Source: Streptomyces sp. GQFP
GTDB taxonomy: Bacteria > Actinomycetota > Actinomycetes > Streptomycetales > Streptomycetaceae
Length of the DNA stretch: 64,000 nucleotides
Assembly: GCF_021545335.1 (NCBI RefSeq)
Contig: NZ_CP089312.1
Location: 7,006,001-7,070,000 of the forward strand
Reading direction: 5' to 3'
Positions 52,134-60,582 of this stretch are shown in pieces; the stretch's first letter is position 1, and the number at the start of each line of letters is the position of its first letter. A model generated the notes under the pieces. It did no database searches. It saw only the letters and a list, made by a program, of their open reading frames with translations, and was not told where the DNA came from. The position numbers and the translations under genes were made by a program.

Positions 52134-52892
52134 GTGACGGTGCGCCCGCGTACGGCACCAGCCGCCCACCGCACGCCCCGGCTGCGTATCCGCCAGGGCA
52201 TGCCTCGACCGGCGCTGCGGCCCCGCACCGCGGCCCCGCATCCGGTCTCGGTTCGATCTCCTGGGCAGGCGGAGTGGCTTCGGCGCGGGTGGACTGCCGC
52301 CGCCAGCTGGTACCGGGCGACCGACTGGGCCAAACACACCGCGGTGTTGGCGGCCCTCATCGCTGCGGCGAGTCTCGCCTTCACAGCATGGGGCACGTGG
52401 AAGTCCGCACAGGTCGCCGACGACCAGCTTATCCAGTCCCGGGAGGCGAGAGGAGATGAACAACGGCGTCAGGCCGCCCTCATTACCTGGTGGCAGACGG
52501 ATGACGGGTCCATTTTCATCGCCAATCGCTCCGTCGATGCCGCGTTCGGAGCCCTTGAGACAGAGCCTTGGTACCTTCCGGCGAAAGACAGAAAGATCAG
52601 GTTGGACGGGGGCAGCTGGACAGGCAGCTACCTCGCCTCCAACCTCTCGATACCTCCCTGCACACGTATGGAGATCTCCGACAGCCTGTCCGGACCCGAC
52701 GCCGACGCCACAGCTCGCATACGGGGCATGATGATTTGGGATGCCGCCGGTCGTCGCTGGTTCCGAACCTCCCATGGGCTGGGCTCGCCTGATGCCCATG
52801 TGGAACAGCTTCCGCCGCTGACTTTTGAGGGGCTTGAGTTCGGCAAGGCGAAGTTGACTGAGCTCGACTACTGCGGCTCGTCTCCTGGCTAA
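52134..52892 (+). CDS. Hypothetical single-pass membrane protein (about 252 aa)
   Basis: An Arg/Pro-rich N-terminus, one helix (HTAVLAALIAAASLAFTAWG) near residue 70, a short coiled segment (SAQVADDQLIQSREARGDEQ) and a soluble C-terminal part with WYLPAKDRKIRLDGGSW and several Trp. No family is recognised. Codon use is less extreme in GC than that of neighbours, hinting at acquisition. The start is uncertain (GTG 52134 or ATG 52200). Confidence 0.55.
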   Translation: MTVRPRTAPAAHRTPRLRIRQGMPRPALRPRTAAPHPVSVRSPGQAEWLRRGWTAAASWYRATDWAKHTAVLAALIAAASLAFTAWGTWKSAQVADDQLIQSREARGDEQRRQAALITWWQTDDGSIFIANRSVDAAFGALETEPWYLPAKDRKIRLDGGSWTGSYLASNLSIPPCTRMEISDSLSGPDADATARIRGMMIWDAAGRRWFRTSHGLGSPDAHVEQLPPLTFEGLEFGKAKLTELDYCGSSPG

Positions 52893-52991
52893 GCATGTTC
52901 TTCATGGTCTGAAGCTTGTTTCTTTATGGTCTGAGGTCGAAATGGGCCTCGAACTAGGCCGCTCACCTCGGCGTTTGCCGGACGCTGGAGC

Positions 52992-53045
52992 GGCCTTCGT
53001 CTGATCCTGTGCTCCGAACAAGGCGCACCGACCAAGACGAAGGCC
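52992..53045. repeat. Inverted repeat next to the transposase remnant
   Basis: GGCCTTCGTC (52992-53001) and GACGAAGGCC (53036-53045) form a perfect 10-bp pair directly before the transposase fragment; an outer pair, AGGCCGCTC / GAGCGGCCT, lies near 52956-52996. These may be remnants of an element's left end. Confidence 0.5.
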
Positions 53046-54240
53046 GTGAAGGTGGGTCTGCTGCCTGACACCGGTCCCAGCGAAGCGTTCGTGCAAGCGT
53101 CACGCTTCCGGGACGACTTATTCGACTGCCTGACCGCGCGCGGGGACGAACTGTTCGAGCTCACCGATGCGTTGCTGTGCGCGGACGTCCGGTGACCTCG
53201 CCGGTGGACCTCACGCTGGTGGGCGGAGCACCGGCGCGGGCACGGCGCGATGTACGAGGCATTGAACTGCGGGAGCGTGGACGTGCCCCGGCTGCGGCAG
53301 GTGCTCGCCGGTCTGCCGATGCCGCGGGCCGCCGACGGGCGCCTGGTCCTGGCCGTCGTCGTCGTCGGCAGCTGGCTCCGCCCCGACTCGCCGACCAGCG
53401 CGGAGCGTCTGTTCTGCCACGTCTACGGCCGCAGCGGACGGCCCTCGGATCAGTTCATTCCAGGCTGGCCGTACTAGTTCGTCGCCGCCTTGGAATCGGG
53501 CCGGACGTCCTGGTGCCAGCTCCTGGACGCCGTCCGTCTCGGACCCGAGGACGGCGTCGCCGAGGTCACCGCCACCCAACTCCGCCGGGTGGTCGTCGAC
53601 CTGATCGAGATGGGCCGCTGGCTCGCGGGTGACCGCGACATCCTCCTCGTCTTCGATGCCGGTTACGACGCCACGCGCATGGCCCATCTCCTCGACGGCT
53701 TACCGGTCGAGGTACTGGGACGGATGCGCTCCGACCGCGTCAGTGCGGCGGCCGACGCCCTTGCTCAAGGAGTACGCCCTGGCCTACCCCCAGGGCGGGC
53801 GGCCGCCGAAGCACGGCAAGGAGTTCCGCTTCGCCAAGCCGGAGACCTGGGGTGAGCTGGACGCGGCAACCGTGCAGGTCACCGACCGGTACGGCACCGC
53901 CCGCGCGATGGCCTGGGACCGCATCCACCCCCGCCTGACCACCCGCTCCGCGTGGATCGACCACACCAGCGAACTCCCCGTCATCGAAGGCACGCTGATC
54001 CGCCTCCAGGTCGACCGCCTGCCCGGCGGAGGCGACCCGCTCCCGCTCTGGCTGTGGGCGTCCGCCACCGACCTGAACAGCGAGGATGTCGACGTGCGCT
54101 GGCAGGCTTTCCTGCGGAGATTCGATCTTGAACGGTGCTTCAACCGCCTGAAGCAATGGCGCGGCATCGCCACCCGCTACGACAACGTGCGGGGCGACCG
54201 CGTCGACACTGGGACGGGCATAGCGCTCCAAGGACCGTAC
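53046..54240 (+). pseudogene. Degenerate, chimeric DDE transposase
   Basis: Fragments in order: LPDTGPSEAFVQASRFRDDL with a stop at 53193; LRQVLAGLPMPRAADGRLVL to SDQFIPGWPY with a TAG at 53475-53477; the same frame continues FVAALESGRTSWCQLLDAVR to GRMRSDRVS; a shift near 53760 leads to GGRPPKHGKEFRFAKPETW and VIEGTLIRLQVDRLPGG. All match one Streptomyces DDE transposase type. From about 54120 the chain changes to ERCFNRLKQWRGIATRYDN, the C-terminal signature of IS5-family transposases. So two element types have been joined. At least one stop and two shifts make it inactive. Confidence 0.75.
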
Positions 54241-54581
54241 GGACGTACTCCGGCGCTCTCGGCGACCTCCGCGGCGTTGGCCCCGCACCGGGATGTATGG
54301 GCAGTACACGACTTCCACAGCCTCAGCGCATGACCGGGGTGTTGGCCGGACCGGGCTGCCCGGTCGCGCGCGGCGAGCGCGGCCAGGAGACGCGCGTCGA
54401 TGGTGCCCACCGCCCCGGGTGGGCGTGCGGCTCGATGAGCACGAGCGGGCCGCCAACCTCGCATCCCTACCGGACAGTTCTGGTTCGGACACGGACGGTT
54501 GCGGCTTATGCTCGGCAGGTGTTGCGCTGACAATCGGTCAACAAGGAACGCGCCGACGGGCGTGCGTCGCGGGGAGACACG
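54241..54581. other. Intergenic, hairpin at 54405-54424
   Basis: No gene recognised. GCCCACC-gccccg-GGTGGGC (54405-54424) is a 7-bp stem that could be a weak terminator. Confidence 0.4.
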
Positions 54582-54737
54582 ATGGACGACATCTTCATCA
54601 GGCCCGCTGCCCAGGGCAGTTACGACACCTACATGGAGCACCTACGGCAGTGCCGGGAGTGCCCGAGGGGATCGGGCCGGTGCGCCGACGGCCAGGAACT
54701 CGTACGGGTCTACCTTGGGAAGGCCAGAACGGGGTGA
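54582..54737 (+). CDS. Small Cys-containing protein (51 aa)
   Basis: ATG 54582 follows GGGGAGACACG. The product MDDIFIRPAAQGSYDTYMEH contains CRECPRGSGRC, three Cys spaced like a small metal or redox site. Short proteins with this beginning occur in Streptomyces, but I know no function. A hairpin follows immediately, which supports a real gene. Confidence 0.6.
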   Translation: MDDIFIRPAAQGSYDTYMEHLRQCRECPRGSGRCADGQELVRVYLGKARTG

Positions 54738-54738
54738 C

Positions 54739-54776
54739 GGCTCCTGGGCGTCACGGGGATGAGGCACCCAGGAGCC
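54739..54776 (+). terminator. Hairpin terminator after small gene
   Basis: GGCTCCTGGG (54739-54748) pairs with CCCAGGAGCC (54767-54776), a perfect 10-bp stem with an 18-nt loop, starting 1 bp after the stop. Confidence 0.65.
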
Positions 54777-55124
54777 AGCGTGCGCAGCACGCCCCGCGAG
54801 TGTCCCAGACCGGACGGGCCCGAGTCCGGTGTTCGGCCTGCGTGTTGGGGCGGACGGAGGCATTCGGAGCGAGCATCTGCGCGACGGGGCGCCCCTCCCG
54901 TACGGTCCCCGCGTGCCCCGAACAGAGATCAGCCGAACATGGGCTCCTGTCAGTACGGTGCAGTAGCGGCCGTCGACCTGGATATCTGTCTCACCACCGT
55001 CATCGCGGCGGGTGTCCCTCGCACCACGGCACGGCCGGGCAGGCGGGCGCTGCAGCCCCCGACACGGGCGGCTGGCACGCGTACTGTGGGGGACATGGCC
55101 GAACGCGCTGACGCCGGCTGAACC
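54777..55124. other. Intergenic, no gene recognised
   Basis: Open frames on both strands lack ribosome sites and recognisable products. Confidence 0.4.
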
Positions 55125-55448
55125 ATGGACACCGTCACCGATCTGGCGTCGTTCGTCCACGACCGGCTGGACGAGGAGGAACGCGACGCCGCGCTCTTCC
55201 ACGAACTCGACTGCCCGAACTCACACAGGACGGGGCGCATCAGCTGCTCGTGCCCCTGCCCCGACCGGATACTCGACCGGGCCGCCACCCGACGGGACCT
55301 CCTACGGCGCTGTGAGCAGCGGATCAGGCGTGAGGCGGAAGGGGACCTGCGCTGGTCCCGGGACTCGATCCTCGCGTTCCAGACCATGAAAGCACTCGCG
55401 CTGCCTTTCGAGCTGCATCCCACCTGGCGGGACAACTGGTACCCCTGA
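55125..55448 (+). CDS. DUF6221-like hypothetical protein (107 aa)
   Basis: Begins MDTVTDLASFVHDRLDEEER and ends LALPFELHPTWRDNWYP, the pattern of the DUF6221 family (an acidic N-terminus, then RD.L.RCEQRIRRE, then the age/attendance-like C-terminus with HP.WRD.W). Four Cys near residues 45-60 (ISCSCPCPD) are unusual. DUF6221 proteins are common in accessory and phage-like regions of Streptomyces; function unknown. Confidence 0.6.
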   Translation: MDTVTDLASFVHDRLDEEERDAALFHELDCPNSHRTGRISCSCPCPDRILDRAATRRDLLRRCEQRIRREAEGDLRWSRDSILAFQTMKALALPFELHPTWRDNWYP

Positions 55449-55617
55449 CCGGCAGCCCGAGGATCCGCACAACTGAGCGCCAGCCGCCGTCCGAAGTCGG
55501 CAGCAAACGCCTCTCGCCGACCACCTGCGAAGCCAAGGCGCGAAGCAGGCAGGAGGCGTTCGGCTCGGAGCTCAGGAACTCAAGGACTGCTGCTCGCCCG
55601 ACATGGTTGCCCGACGG
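55449..55617. other. Intergenic
   Basis: No feature recognised. Confidence 0.3.
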
Positions 55618-55791
55618 TCAAATTCCGCAACAACCGCCCGGAGCTGAGGGTCCCGGAGAACCGGCGTCGCTGTCCAAAGCATCCCGGAGCCGGAAGCGGG
55701 CCTCGATCTCCGCATGCTGCGCGAACTGGCGCAGAAGGACTGCGGTGAGCTGGTCGTCGCCCGCGCGCACCGCGCGCACGATGCACGCCAT
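55618..55791 (-). CDS. Very small hypothetical protein (57 aa)
   Basis: From ATG 55791 the frame gives MACIVRAVRAGDDQLTAVLL and RQFAQHAEIEARFRLRDALD, an amphipathic helical pattern that looks coding. No ribosome site is clear, and the tail is low-complexity. Confidence 0.35.
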   Translation of the reverse strand: MACIVRAVRAGDDQLTAVLLRQFAQHAEIEARFRLRDALDSDAGSPGPSAPGGCCGI

Positions 55792-55832
55792 GACCCCGCA
55801 GCCATCAATCCGGGACGCTCCATCCGGCAGGT

Positions 55833-56414
55833 TCAGCCGGTCTTTCCGCCCCACCGGATGTCGGCCCGTACCCAGGCCGCATCCCACTGCTCCATGCGCC
55901 GCCGGTCCAGGCCCGCCCGAGTGGCGAAAGCGCCGCCCACGAAGGCGCCGCTGGCGATCACTGCTGCCAGCGCGCCTGCCAAGGCCGCCTGCAGTTGCGC
56001 CTCTTCGTGCGTGACGGGCTTTGACATGATGTGGCCGTACTGGTCCGTCCACACCGTGACCCGGGTCCCGGCCGAGGTGTCGGGCCGTACCTTGGTCTGG
56101 CCGGTGTGCGTCGAGCCGTCCGGGGCGCGCCAGCGGGCCGGGGTCCACACTCGGCCGTCGTCGTCCACGCTCGCGGACGGCTGGTCCCGGGCGTCTTCGA
56201 CGAGCAGGGCGGCGACTGCGTGGCGTTCCGTCCGCTGCCGGTCAAGGTCCTGCTCCACGGCGGCCTGCGTCACGAGGCCCGCCAGGAGACCTCCCGCCAC
56301 TGCGAGGATCCCTGCGGTGAGAAGGATCCAGGCTTCGATGATGTCGGTGCGCCGCCTGAGCGGGTTGCGTCTCCATCGCCACAGCCGCACCGTCGTACGC
56401 CGTGTTCGCGCCAC
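55833..56414 (-). CDS. Rv1733c-like two-helix membrane protein (193 aa)
   Basis: Starts with a basic stretch WRRNPLRRRTDIIEAWILL, then helix 1 (AGILAVAGGLLAGLVTQAAV), an extracytoplasmic domain with TPARWRAPDGSTHTGQTKV and RVTVWTDQYGHIMSKPVTHE, and helix 2 (AALAGALAAVIASGAFVGGA). This is the layout of M. tuberculosis Rv1733c, a DosR-regulon membrane protein and T-cell antigen of unknown function. GTG 56414 is preferred over ATG 56444 because AAGGAGG lies 8 nt before it. No DosR/OsdR-like box is evident in the upstream 250 bp. Confidence 0.8.
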   Translation of the reverse strand: MARTRRTTVRLWRWRRNPLRRRTDIIEAWILLTAGILAVAGGLLAGLVTQAAVEQDLDRQRTERHAVAALLVEDARDQPSASVDDDGRVWTPARWRAPDGSTHTGQTKVRPDTSAGTRVTVWTDQYGHIMSKPVTHEEAQLQAALAGALAAVIASGAFVGGAFATRAGLDRRRMEQWDAAWVRADIRWGGKTG

Positions 56415-56444
56415 CGGTCGACACCTCCTTACCAGCGCCGACAT

Positions 56445-56757
56445 GCCTCTATTTCAGTGTCCTCCCCGGAGCGCCCCAAGGCTCCCACACGTAGGGCAGC
56501 GGCTGGGGGCCTTTCCGTAACGGGGGATGACGGGGAGGGCGCCGGACGGTCAGCACACTCCTACGCCGTCGCACGGCTTCTGCGGGTGAACCGGTCGGCG
56601 GGGACGGTGGCCTGGCCGTGGTCGACATCATCCGGCGCGGGACACCGGCCGACCTCCTCTTGACCGGACGAATCAGCCCGCAACGCCATGGCCTTTCCCC
56701 ATGGCGGGGGCGGAGAATGGCGGTATTGCTCTGCTCGCCGGTGGAGCGGTGGTCGGA
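56445..56757. other. Intergenic, no gene recognised
   Basis: Should hold the promoter for the Rv1733c-like gene and for the gene at 56758. No palindromic box was found. Confidence 0.4.
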
Positions 56758-57045
56758 ATGACGCAGCGGTACCTGGTTGGGGAGACGTCCGTACTCCTGG
56801 CGCAGTTGCAGGCGTCGGGCGCCGATCCCGTGGTGGCGGGCGAACTCGCGCGGCTGCGTCGCGAGGCGGAATCGGGGCCGGCCAGCAGGCTGAGCGCGGT
56901 GGCGCTGCGCGCGCTGGAGCTGACCGACGAGCTGTGCCGGGACTCCCTGAGGCGGGGCGACGTCCGCGCTTTCGTCCACCAGTGCGCCTGCGGCGCCGAG
57001 CTGCGCGACTTCTGCGTCTGCGCGCGGCTGCTGGCCGACCCGTGA
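56758..57045 (+). CDS. Hypothetical helical protein (95 aa)
   Basis: From ATG 56758 (after GGAGCGG) the product reads TQRYLVGETSVLLAQLQASG, LARLRREAESGPASRLSAVA and LCRDSLRRGDVRAFVHQCAC. All-helical, with four Cys near the C-terminus. Similar proteins are seen in Streptomyces, but I know no function. Confidence 0.55.
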   Translation: MTQRYLVGETSVLLAQLQASGADPVVAGELARLRREAESGPASRLSAVALRALELTDELCRDSLRRGDVRAFVHQCACGAELRDFCVCARLLADP

Positions 57046-57087
57046 ACCCTGGGCGCCACCATGGACACTCCAGGAGAGGACACGTCG

Positions 57088-57357
57088 ATGGCACACGATC
57101 CGGATCCGCAGGTGTCGCAGGCGCAGATCACGGTCCGCTGTCGGGAGGAGGAATATTGCCGGCCTCCGGCGAAGTTCGTCGCGCAAGCGAAAGCTGGTGA
57201 CCCGGCGATCCTCGAATTGGTTCGGCGAGGCCCGCTTCCCCGAGTCCTCAAGGAGTACGCCGATCTGCTCACCTGGGATTTCTCGTCGACGACGTCATCA
57301 ACCTGGCCAGCCCGGAGATTGTCGACGACATCCGCTGCCGCGTCCAGGGCGAGTAGC
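57088..57357 (+). pseudogene. Fragment of an acetyl-CoA synthetase-type gene
   Basis: The frame from ATG 57088 reads ITVRCREEEYCRPPAKFVAQ, AKAGDPAILE and later LKEYADLLTWD, which are N-terminal motifs of AMP-forming acetate-CoA ligase-like enzymes. Between them the sequence FGEARFPE is in another frame, so there is at least one frameshift pair. After DLLTWD the sequence changes to FLVDDVINLASPEIVDDIRC and stops at 57355-57357; this last part is not from the ligase and I cannot name it. Confidence 0.5.
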
Positions 57358-57827
57358 TCGCCCGCGGCGAGGTCCCCCGGGAGCTCTCTGCCCCGGAGAC
57401 AGAGAGGAAATCGAGGCCTTCGGCGGGGCCGACTTGCCTGACGGCTCAAGGCAGCAAGCGCGCACCGCTGCTCATCGAACGCCGCCGCTGTGCCTGGGCT
57501 GCGGCCGTCTCCCGTGGTGCCACCACGGCCACCGCTGCGGCGGCTGTCACTCTCACGGCTCGCGCAGCCGCCGTCCGCATCATTGTGCCGATCCGCCGTC
57601 CGGCAGCGGGAGCGGTCCGACAGGTCTGGGGCGGGCGCGGCGACCACCAGCCGGTACGTGTCCAGCGGTCCGGCTGGGGCGCGGCGAGCCAGTACGCCGT
57701 CCTCGTCCGGATCCATGCCCGCCCCGACAACGCTCACCAGGTGCGGAAACGCTCCTGTCAGCCCGCTGCACGCGCGGCTGCCAGGTAGACGCGGTAACGG
57801 TGTGTGCCGCTGACGACCCGGGCGCGG
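57358..57827. other. Low-information intergenic region
   Basis: Open frames are rich in Ala, Arg and Thr without recognisable domains. Nothing supported. Confidence 0.4.
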
Positions 57828-58208
57828 TCATCTGCCGGGGCCCACGCCGTCCACGTCCTCAGCCTGCCGCCGCCCGGCCACGGCCTCACCGACGGTGGCA
57901 TGTACGTCCAGAACCGCATCCGTGCCGGTCAGCGACAACAGGCCCCGCACCATGCCGGGTATGTTCGCCAGCGCCAGCGAACCGCCCCCTTCGACCGCCC
58001 GGCGGTTCAGTGCCAGGAGCTCGTTCAGGCCCGCGGAGTCGAAGAAGTCCACCCCCGACAGGTCCAGCACCAACCGCCGGTCGCCGTCGAGCAACTCGTG
58101 GACGCGGGGCCAGAAGGTGGACACGCTCACGTAGTCCATGTCACCCGTCACCAGGGCGACGACACAGTCCTGCGCGCCGTTGTCCATGCTCATTTCAATC
58201 TCGGCCAC
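57828..58208 (-). CDS. STAS-domain anti-sigma factor antagonist (126 aa)
   Basis: STAS fold: ALVTGDMDYVSVSTFWPRVH, RLVLDLSGVDFFDSAGLNEL and SLALANIPGMVRGLLSLTG. The Ser in DSAGL is the residue phosphorylated by cognate kinases in SpoIIAA/BldG-type proteins. ATG 58208; no clear partner adjacent, but an RsbW-like ATPase lies at 60579. Role: partner-switching control of a sigma factor, inferred from the family. Confidence 0.88.
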   Translation of the reverse strand: MAEIEMSMDNGAQDCVVALVTGDMDYVSVSTFWPRVHELLDGDRRLVLDLSGVDFFDSAGLNELLALNRRAVEGGGSLALANIPGMVRGLLSLTGTDAVLDVHATVGEAVAGRRQAEDVDGVGPGR

Positions 58209-58632
58209 GTCTGCACCCTATCCACGCTTCGTGCCGACCACGCCTCGATCACCCGACGAGACGTCGACACCACCACACCGCACCGGCCCGAACGGGCGTC
58301 TCCGTCCGCTGAACCGACTCTCCCCGATCCCGAACCTCTGCCTCGATCTGGGCCGCCCATGTCCCGTGCAGGTTTGCCGCGATGGCGGCCCGCTCCAGGG
58401 CGAGTCCCCGGTCCTGGCGGAGCCGCCGAAGACGCAGACCCGGCAGGTACGCCCCGTGGGCGGTGCGCGCGGCACGGGTGTCGTGTGGCAGCTGCGCCGA
58501 GGAGATGTCGGGGCGAATTTCTCGGATGCGACGCCTCGTCTGCGTCCGGCTGGCGAGGCGGGGCGTTCCTGAGCCTGGCCGACGCGGTACGCGGTGCGGC
58601 AGCCGGTGGCGCACCAGGAAGGCCAGAAGGAG
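58209..58632. other. Region with a possible XRE-type helix-turn-helix fragment
   Basis: On the minus strand around 58310-58480 a frame reads LRRLRQDRGLALERAAIAAN, LHGTWAAQIEAEVR, the helix-turn-helix pattern of XRE regulators, but no proper start, end or companion gene is visible. Probably a remnant. Confidence 0.3.
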
Positions 58633-59004
58633 TCAGGAGCGTCGGTCGGGTCCGCCCGGGGTGAGGGCCGGTTGGGGGTCTGCCTGCTGGAGTTCGGAGA
58701 GCAATTCGTTCTGGCCGGTGATCAGTTCGGTGAGGATCCGGCGGGCCGCGCGCAGGAGTTCGGCGACATCGCCGCCGGCCAGGGCGTAGCTGACGGTGGA
58801 GCCTTCCCGGATGGAGATCACGATTCCAGAGCGGCGCAGTACGGCCAGTTGCTGGGAGAGGTTGGAGGGTTCGATCTCGATGTCGCTGAGCAGGTCGCGT
58901 ACGGGGACGGGGCCGTTCTGCAGTAGTTCCAGGACCCGGATGCGTACGGGATGTCCGAGCATCCGAAAGAACTCGGCCTTTGCCTGGTAGAGGGGGACCT
59001 GCAT
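58633..59004 (-). CDS. Rv0081-like ArsR-family regulator (123 aa)
   Basis: Winged helix without metal-binding Cys: YQAKAEFFRMLGHPVRIRVL, VRDLLSDIEIEPSNLSQQLA, VLRRSGIVISIREGSTVSYA, then a C-terminal helix RRILTELITGQNELLSEL. It is a close paralogue of the regulator at 60244 and resembles M. tuberculosis Rv0081, the DosR-regulon hub regulator that controls a formate-hydrogenlyase-like operon. ATG 59004. The palindrome at 59147-59162 lies 142 bp upstream. Confidence 0.88.
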   Translation of the reverse strand: MQVPLYQAKAEFFRMLGHPVRIRVLELLQNGPVPVRDLLSDIEIEPSNLSQQLAVLRRSGIVISIREGSTVSYALAGGDVAELLRAARRILTELITGQNELLSELQQADPQPALTPGGPDRRS

Positions 59005-59146
59005 GGTGATTCGCTCCCTGCCGCGTTCGACGGGCTGCATCCGGGCGCGGTGGCCCGGAATGGGCCACCGCGGGCGGTCTGGCGGGCCGATCCTCGTGCA
59101 TCCGGCCCCGCACGCTCATGGATTGATCTGATCTCGATGTTCCCAG

Positions 59147-59162
59147 TTGAAGAAGTCTTCAA
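59147..59162. promoter_or_regulatory. ArsR-type palindromic operator
   Basis: TTGAAGAAGTCTTCAA, perfect 7-bp arms around AG. The same arms occur at 59992-60007. Confidence 0.75.
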
Positions 59163-59198
59163 GTCGTGGGCGTACGGGGCTACGGAGCACTCGGTTTT

Positions 59199-59573
59199 CT
59201 ACACGTCCAGTTGGCCCTCGATACTCCGGAGCTGGTGGCGGGCCATGGCGAGGTTCGATTTCTTCCTGTCGAGCACGAGGTAGAGGAACAGACCGTTGCC
59301 GCCACGGCCCTTGAGCGGCCGGAGGATGTGGTACTGGCTGCCGAGCGTGATCAGGATGTCCTCGATCTCGCCCTTGAGTCCGAGGTGTTCCATGGTGCGG
59401 GTCTTGGCCCGGATCACGTCCGTGTTGCCCGCCGCCGCAATAGTCAGGTCGAGGTCCTTGCCACCGCCCAGAGTGCCCAGCGCCATACCGCTGGTGTAGT
59501 CGACCAGGGCGGTTCCCAACGCGCCCTCGATCGACGTCATGGTCTCCTTCAGGCAGATCTCCACATTGCTCAT
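59199..59573 (-). CDS. Roadblock/LC7-like protein (124 aa)
   Basis: Reads MSNVEICLKETMTSIEGALG, TALVDYTSGMALGTL, LITLGSQYHILRPL and GLFLYLVLDRKKSNLAMARH, the fold order of roadblock/MglB-type proteins. These usually partner small GTPases or kinases, but no such gene is adjacent. ATG 59573 follows GGAGGAG. It lies upstream of the ArsR gene, with the operator between the two; a weak DosR/OsdR-like GGGCCGACAGCCCT is at 59652-59665. Confidence 0.75.
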   Translation of the reverse strand: MSNVEICLKETMTSIEGALGTALVDYTSGMALGTLGGGKDLDLTIAAAGNTDVIRAKTRTMEHLGLKGEIEDILITLGSQYHILRPLKGRGGNGLFLYLVLDRKKSNLAMARHQLRSIEGQLDV

Positions 59574-59665
59574 ACGGGCATCTCCTCCTTGTCGCTGCGA
59601 GGCCCGGGCGTCGCCCTCCTCGCCGGTGTTCCGGACCTTATGCAGTGCCGCGGGCCGACAGCCCT

Positions 59666-59991
59666 GTTGTTCCTGTAGTGGCTGAGGGAGCCCCAAAAAG
59701 TCGGATGATGTGATGCCTGTGACCGCTCATGCCCGACGAATGACAACCGCTACCGCAGAGGCCGAGGCAGACGGCGTGCCCCGTGCTGGCTGCTGCGGCG
59801 CCGGCACCAGGCAGGAGAAGGAACCTCATCGGCGAATGTGCACCATGGCCCGTCGTGGACCCCTTCCCACTTCGTCCTGCTCACCGTTCGAGGCCGCACG
59901 ACCCTCTGCGAAGGACTGGTCACCCCCCTCCTCCTGGGCGGGGCGACGGCGCAGGGTTGGCACCGGATCCCGACGGGCGCGGAGCGTACTC
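59666..59991. other. Intergenic, no gene recognised
   Basis: Divergent promoter space between the roadblock-like gene and the ArsR operon. A few short frames, none convincing. Confidence 0.4.
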
Positions 59992-60007
59992 TTGAAGAGT
60001 TCTTCAA
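59992..60007. promoter_or_regulatory. ArsR-type palindromic operator upstream of the second ArsR operon
   Basis: TTGAAGAGTTCTTCAA, perfect 7-bp arms around GT, 24 bp before the first start codon. Locally AT-rich, fitting a promoter. Confidence 0.75.
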
Positions 60008-60031
60008 TTGGTTAGTTGCGGTGGTCTATAG

Positions 60032-60238
60032 ATGATCCAGGGTGTGGAGGTTGGGGTGGGCGAGTTCGCCGAGGCGCTGCTGGCGCGGGTGCGGGCGGCC
60101 CGGGCCGACCTGGTGGCCGCTGTGGCGGCCGAGGACGCGTACGCCGTCGCGGTGGCGCAGGACGAGCTGGACGACATGATGCGGCTGGCCCGATGGCACG
60201 GGCTGGACGTCGAGGCGGCGGGAACGGACGAGGAGTGA
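60032..60238 (+). CDS. Small helical hypothetical protein (68 aa)
   Basis: Begins MIQGVEVGVGEFAEALLARV and continues RAARADLVAAVAAEDAYAVA, DELDDMMRLARWHGLDVE. Two helices. It resembles the 65-aa protein at 63046 (RRLAAELQQARVEAEGHGDAW, LEEVERMGRELGVDL). First gene of the operon, 5 bp before the ArsR gene. Function unknown. Confidence 0.65.
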   Translation: MIQGVEVGVGEFAEALLARVRAARADLVAAVAAEDAYAVAVAQDELDDMMRLARWHGLDVEAAGTDEE

Positions 60239-60243
60239 ACGGC

Positions 60244-60582
60244 ATGCCGGTACCGCTGTACGAGGCGAAGGCGGAGTTCTTCCGGATGCTCGGGCATCCG
60301 GTGCGGATAAGGGTGCTGGAGCTGTTGCAGGACGGGCCGATGCCGGTACGTGACCTGCTGGCCGCGATCGAGGTGGAGCCGTCGAACCTGTCGCAGCAGC
60401 TGGCGGTGCTGCGCCGCTCCGGGATCGTCACCGCCACCCGTACCCGCTCCACCGTCGTGTACGAGCTGGCCGGCGGGGACGTGGCCGAACTGCTGGGAGC
60501 GGCGCGCCGGATCCTGTCCGTTCTGCTGGCGGGCCGTCAGGAGCTGCTGGCGGAGCTGCGCGCCACGGAGTCGGTCCGGTGA
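60244..60582 (+). CDS. Rv0081-like ArsR-family regulator (112 aa)
   Basis: YEAKAEFFRMLGHPVRIRVL, VRDLLAAIEVEPSNLSQQLA, VLRRSGIVTATRTRSTVVYE, LLGAARRILSVLLAGRQELL: nearly the same protein as that at 58633. Both lack Cys sensors. Its operon carries its own copy of the TTGAAGA..TCTTCAA operator. The stop overlaps the next start (GGTGATG). Confidence 0.9.
   Translation: MPVPLYEAKAEFFRMLGHPVRIRVLELLQDGPMPVRDLLAAIEVEPSNLSQQLAVLRRSGIVTATRTRSTVVYELAGGDVAELLGAARRILSVLLAGRQELLAELRATESVR

Noticed and set aside
51771..52799. A 342-codon minus-strand frame across the kinase tail gap and the 52134 gene
   Set aside because: Its sequence is mostly antisense to the membrane protein gene; no recognisable domain and no ribosome site.
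52889..53164. Small minus-strand frame before the transposase remnant
   Set aside because: It is antisense to the transposase N-terminus and contains the inverted repeats, so it is not a separate gene.
57358..57827. Several Ala/Thr/Arg-rich open frames
   Set aside because: No domain, start site or conserved motif; composition typical of frame noise in GC-rich DNA.
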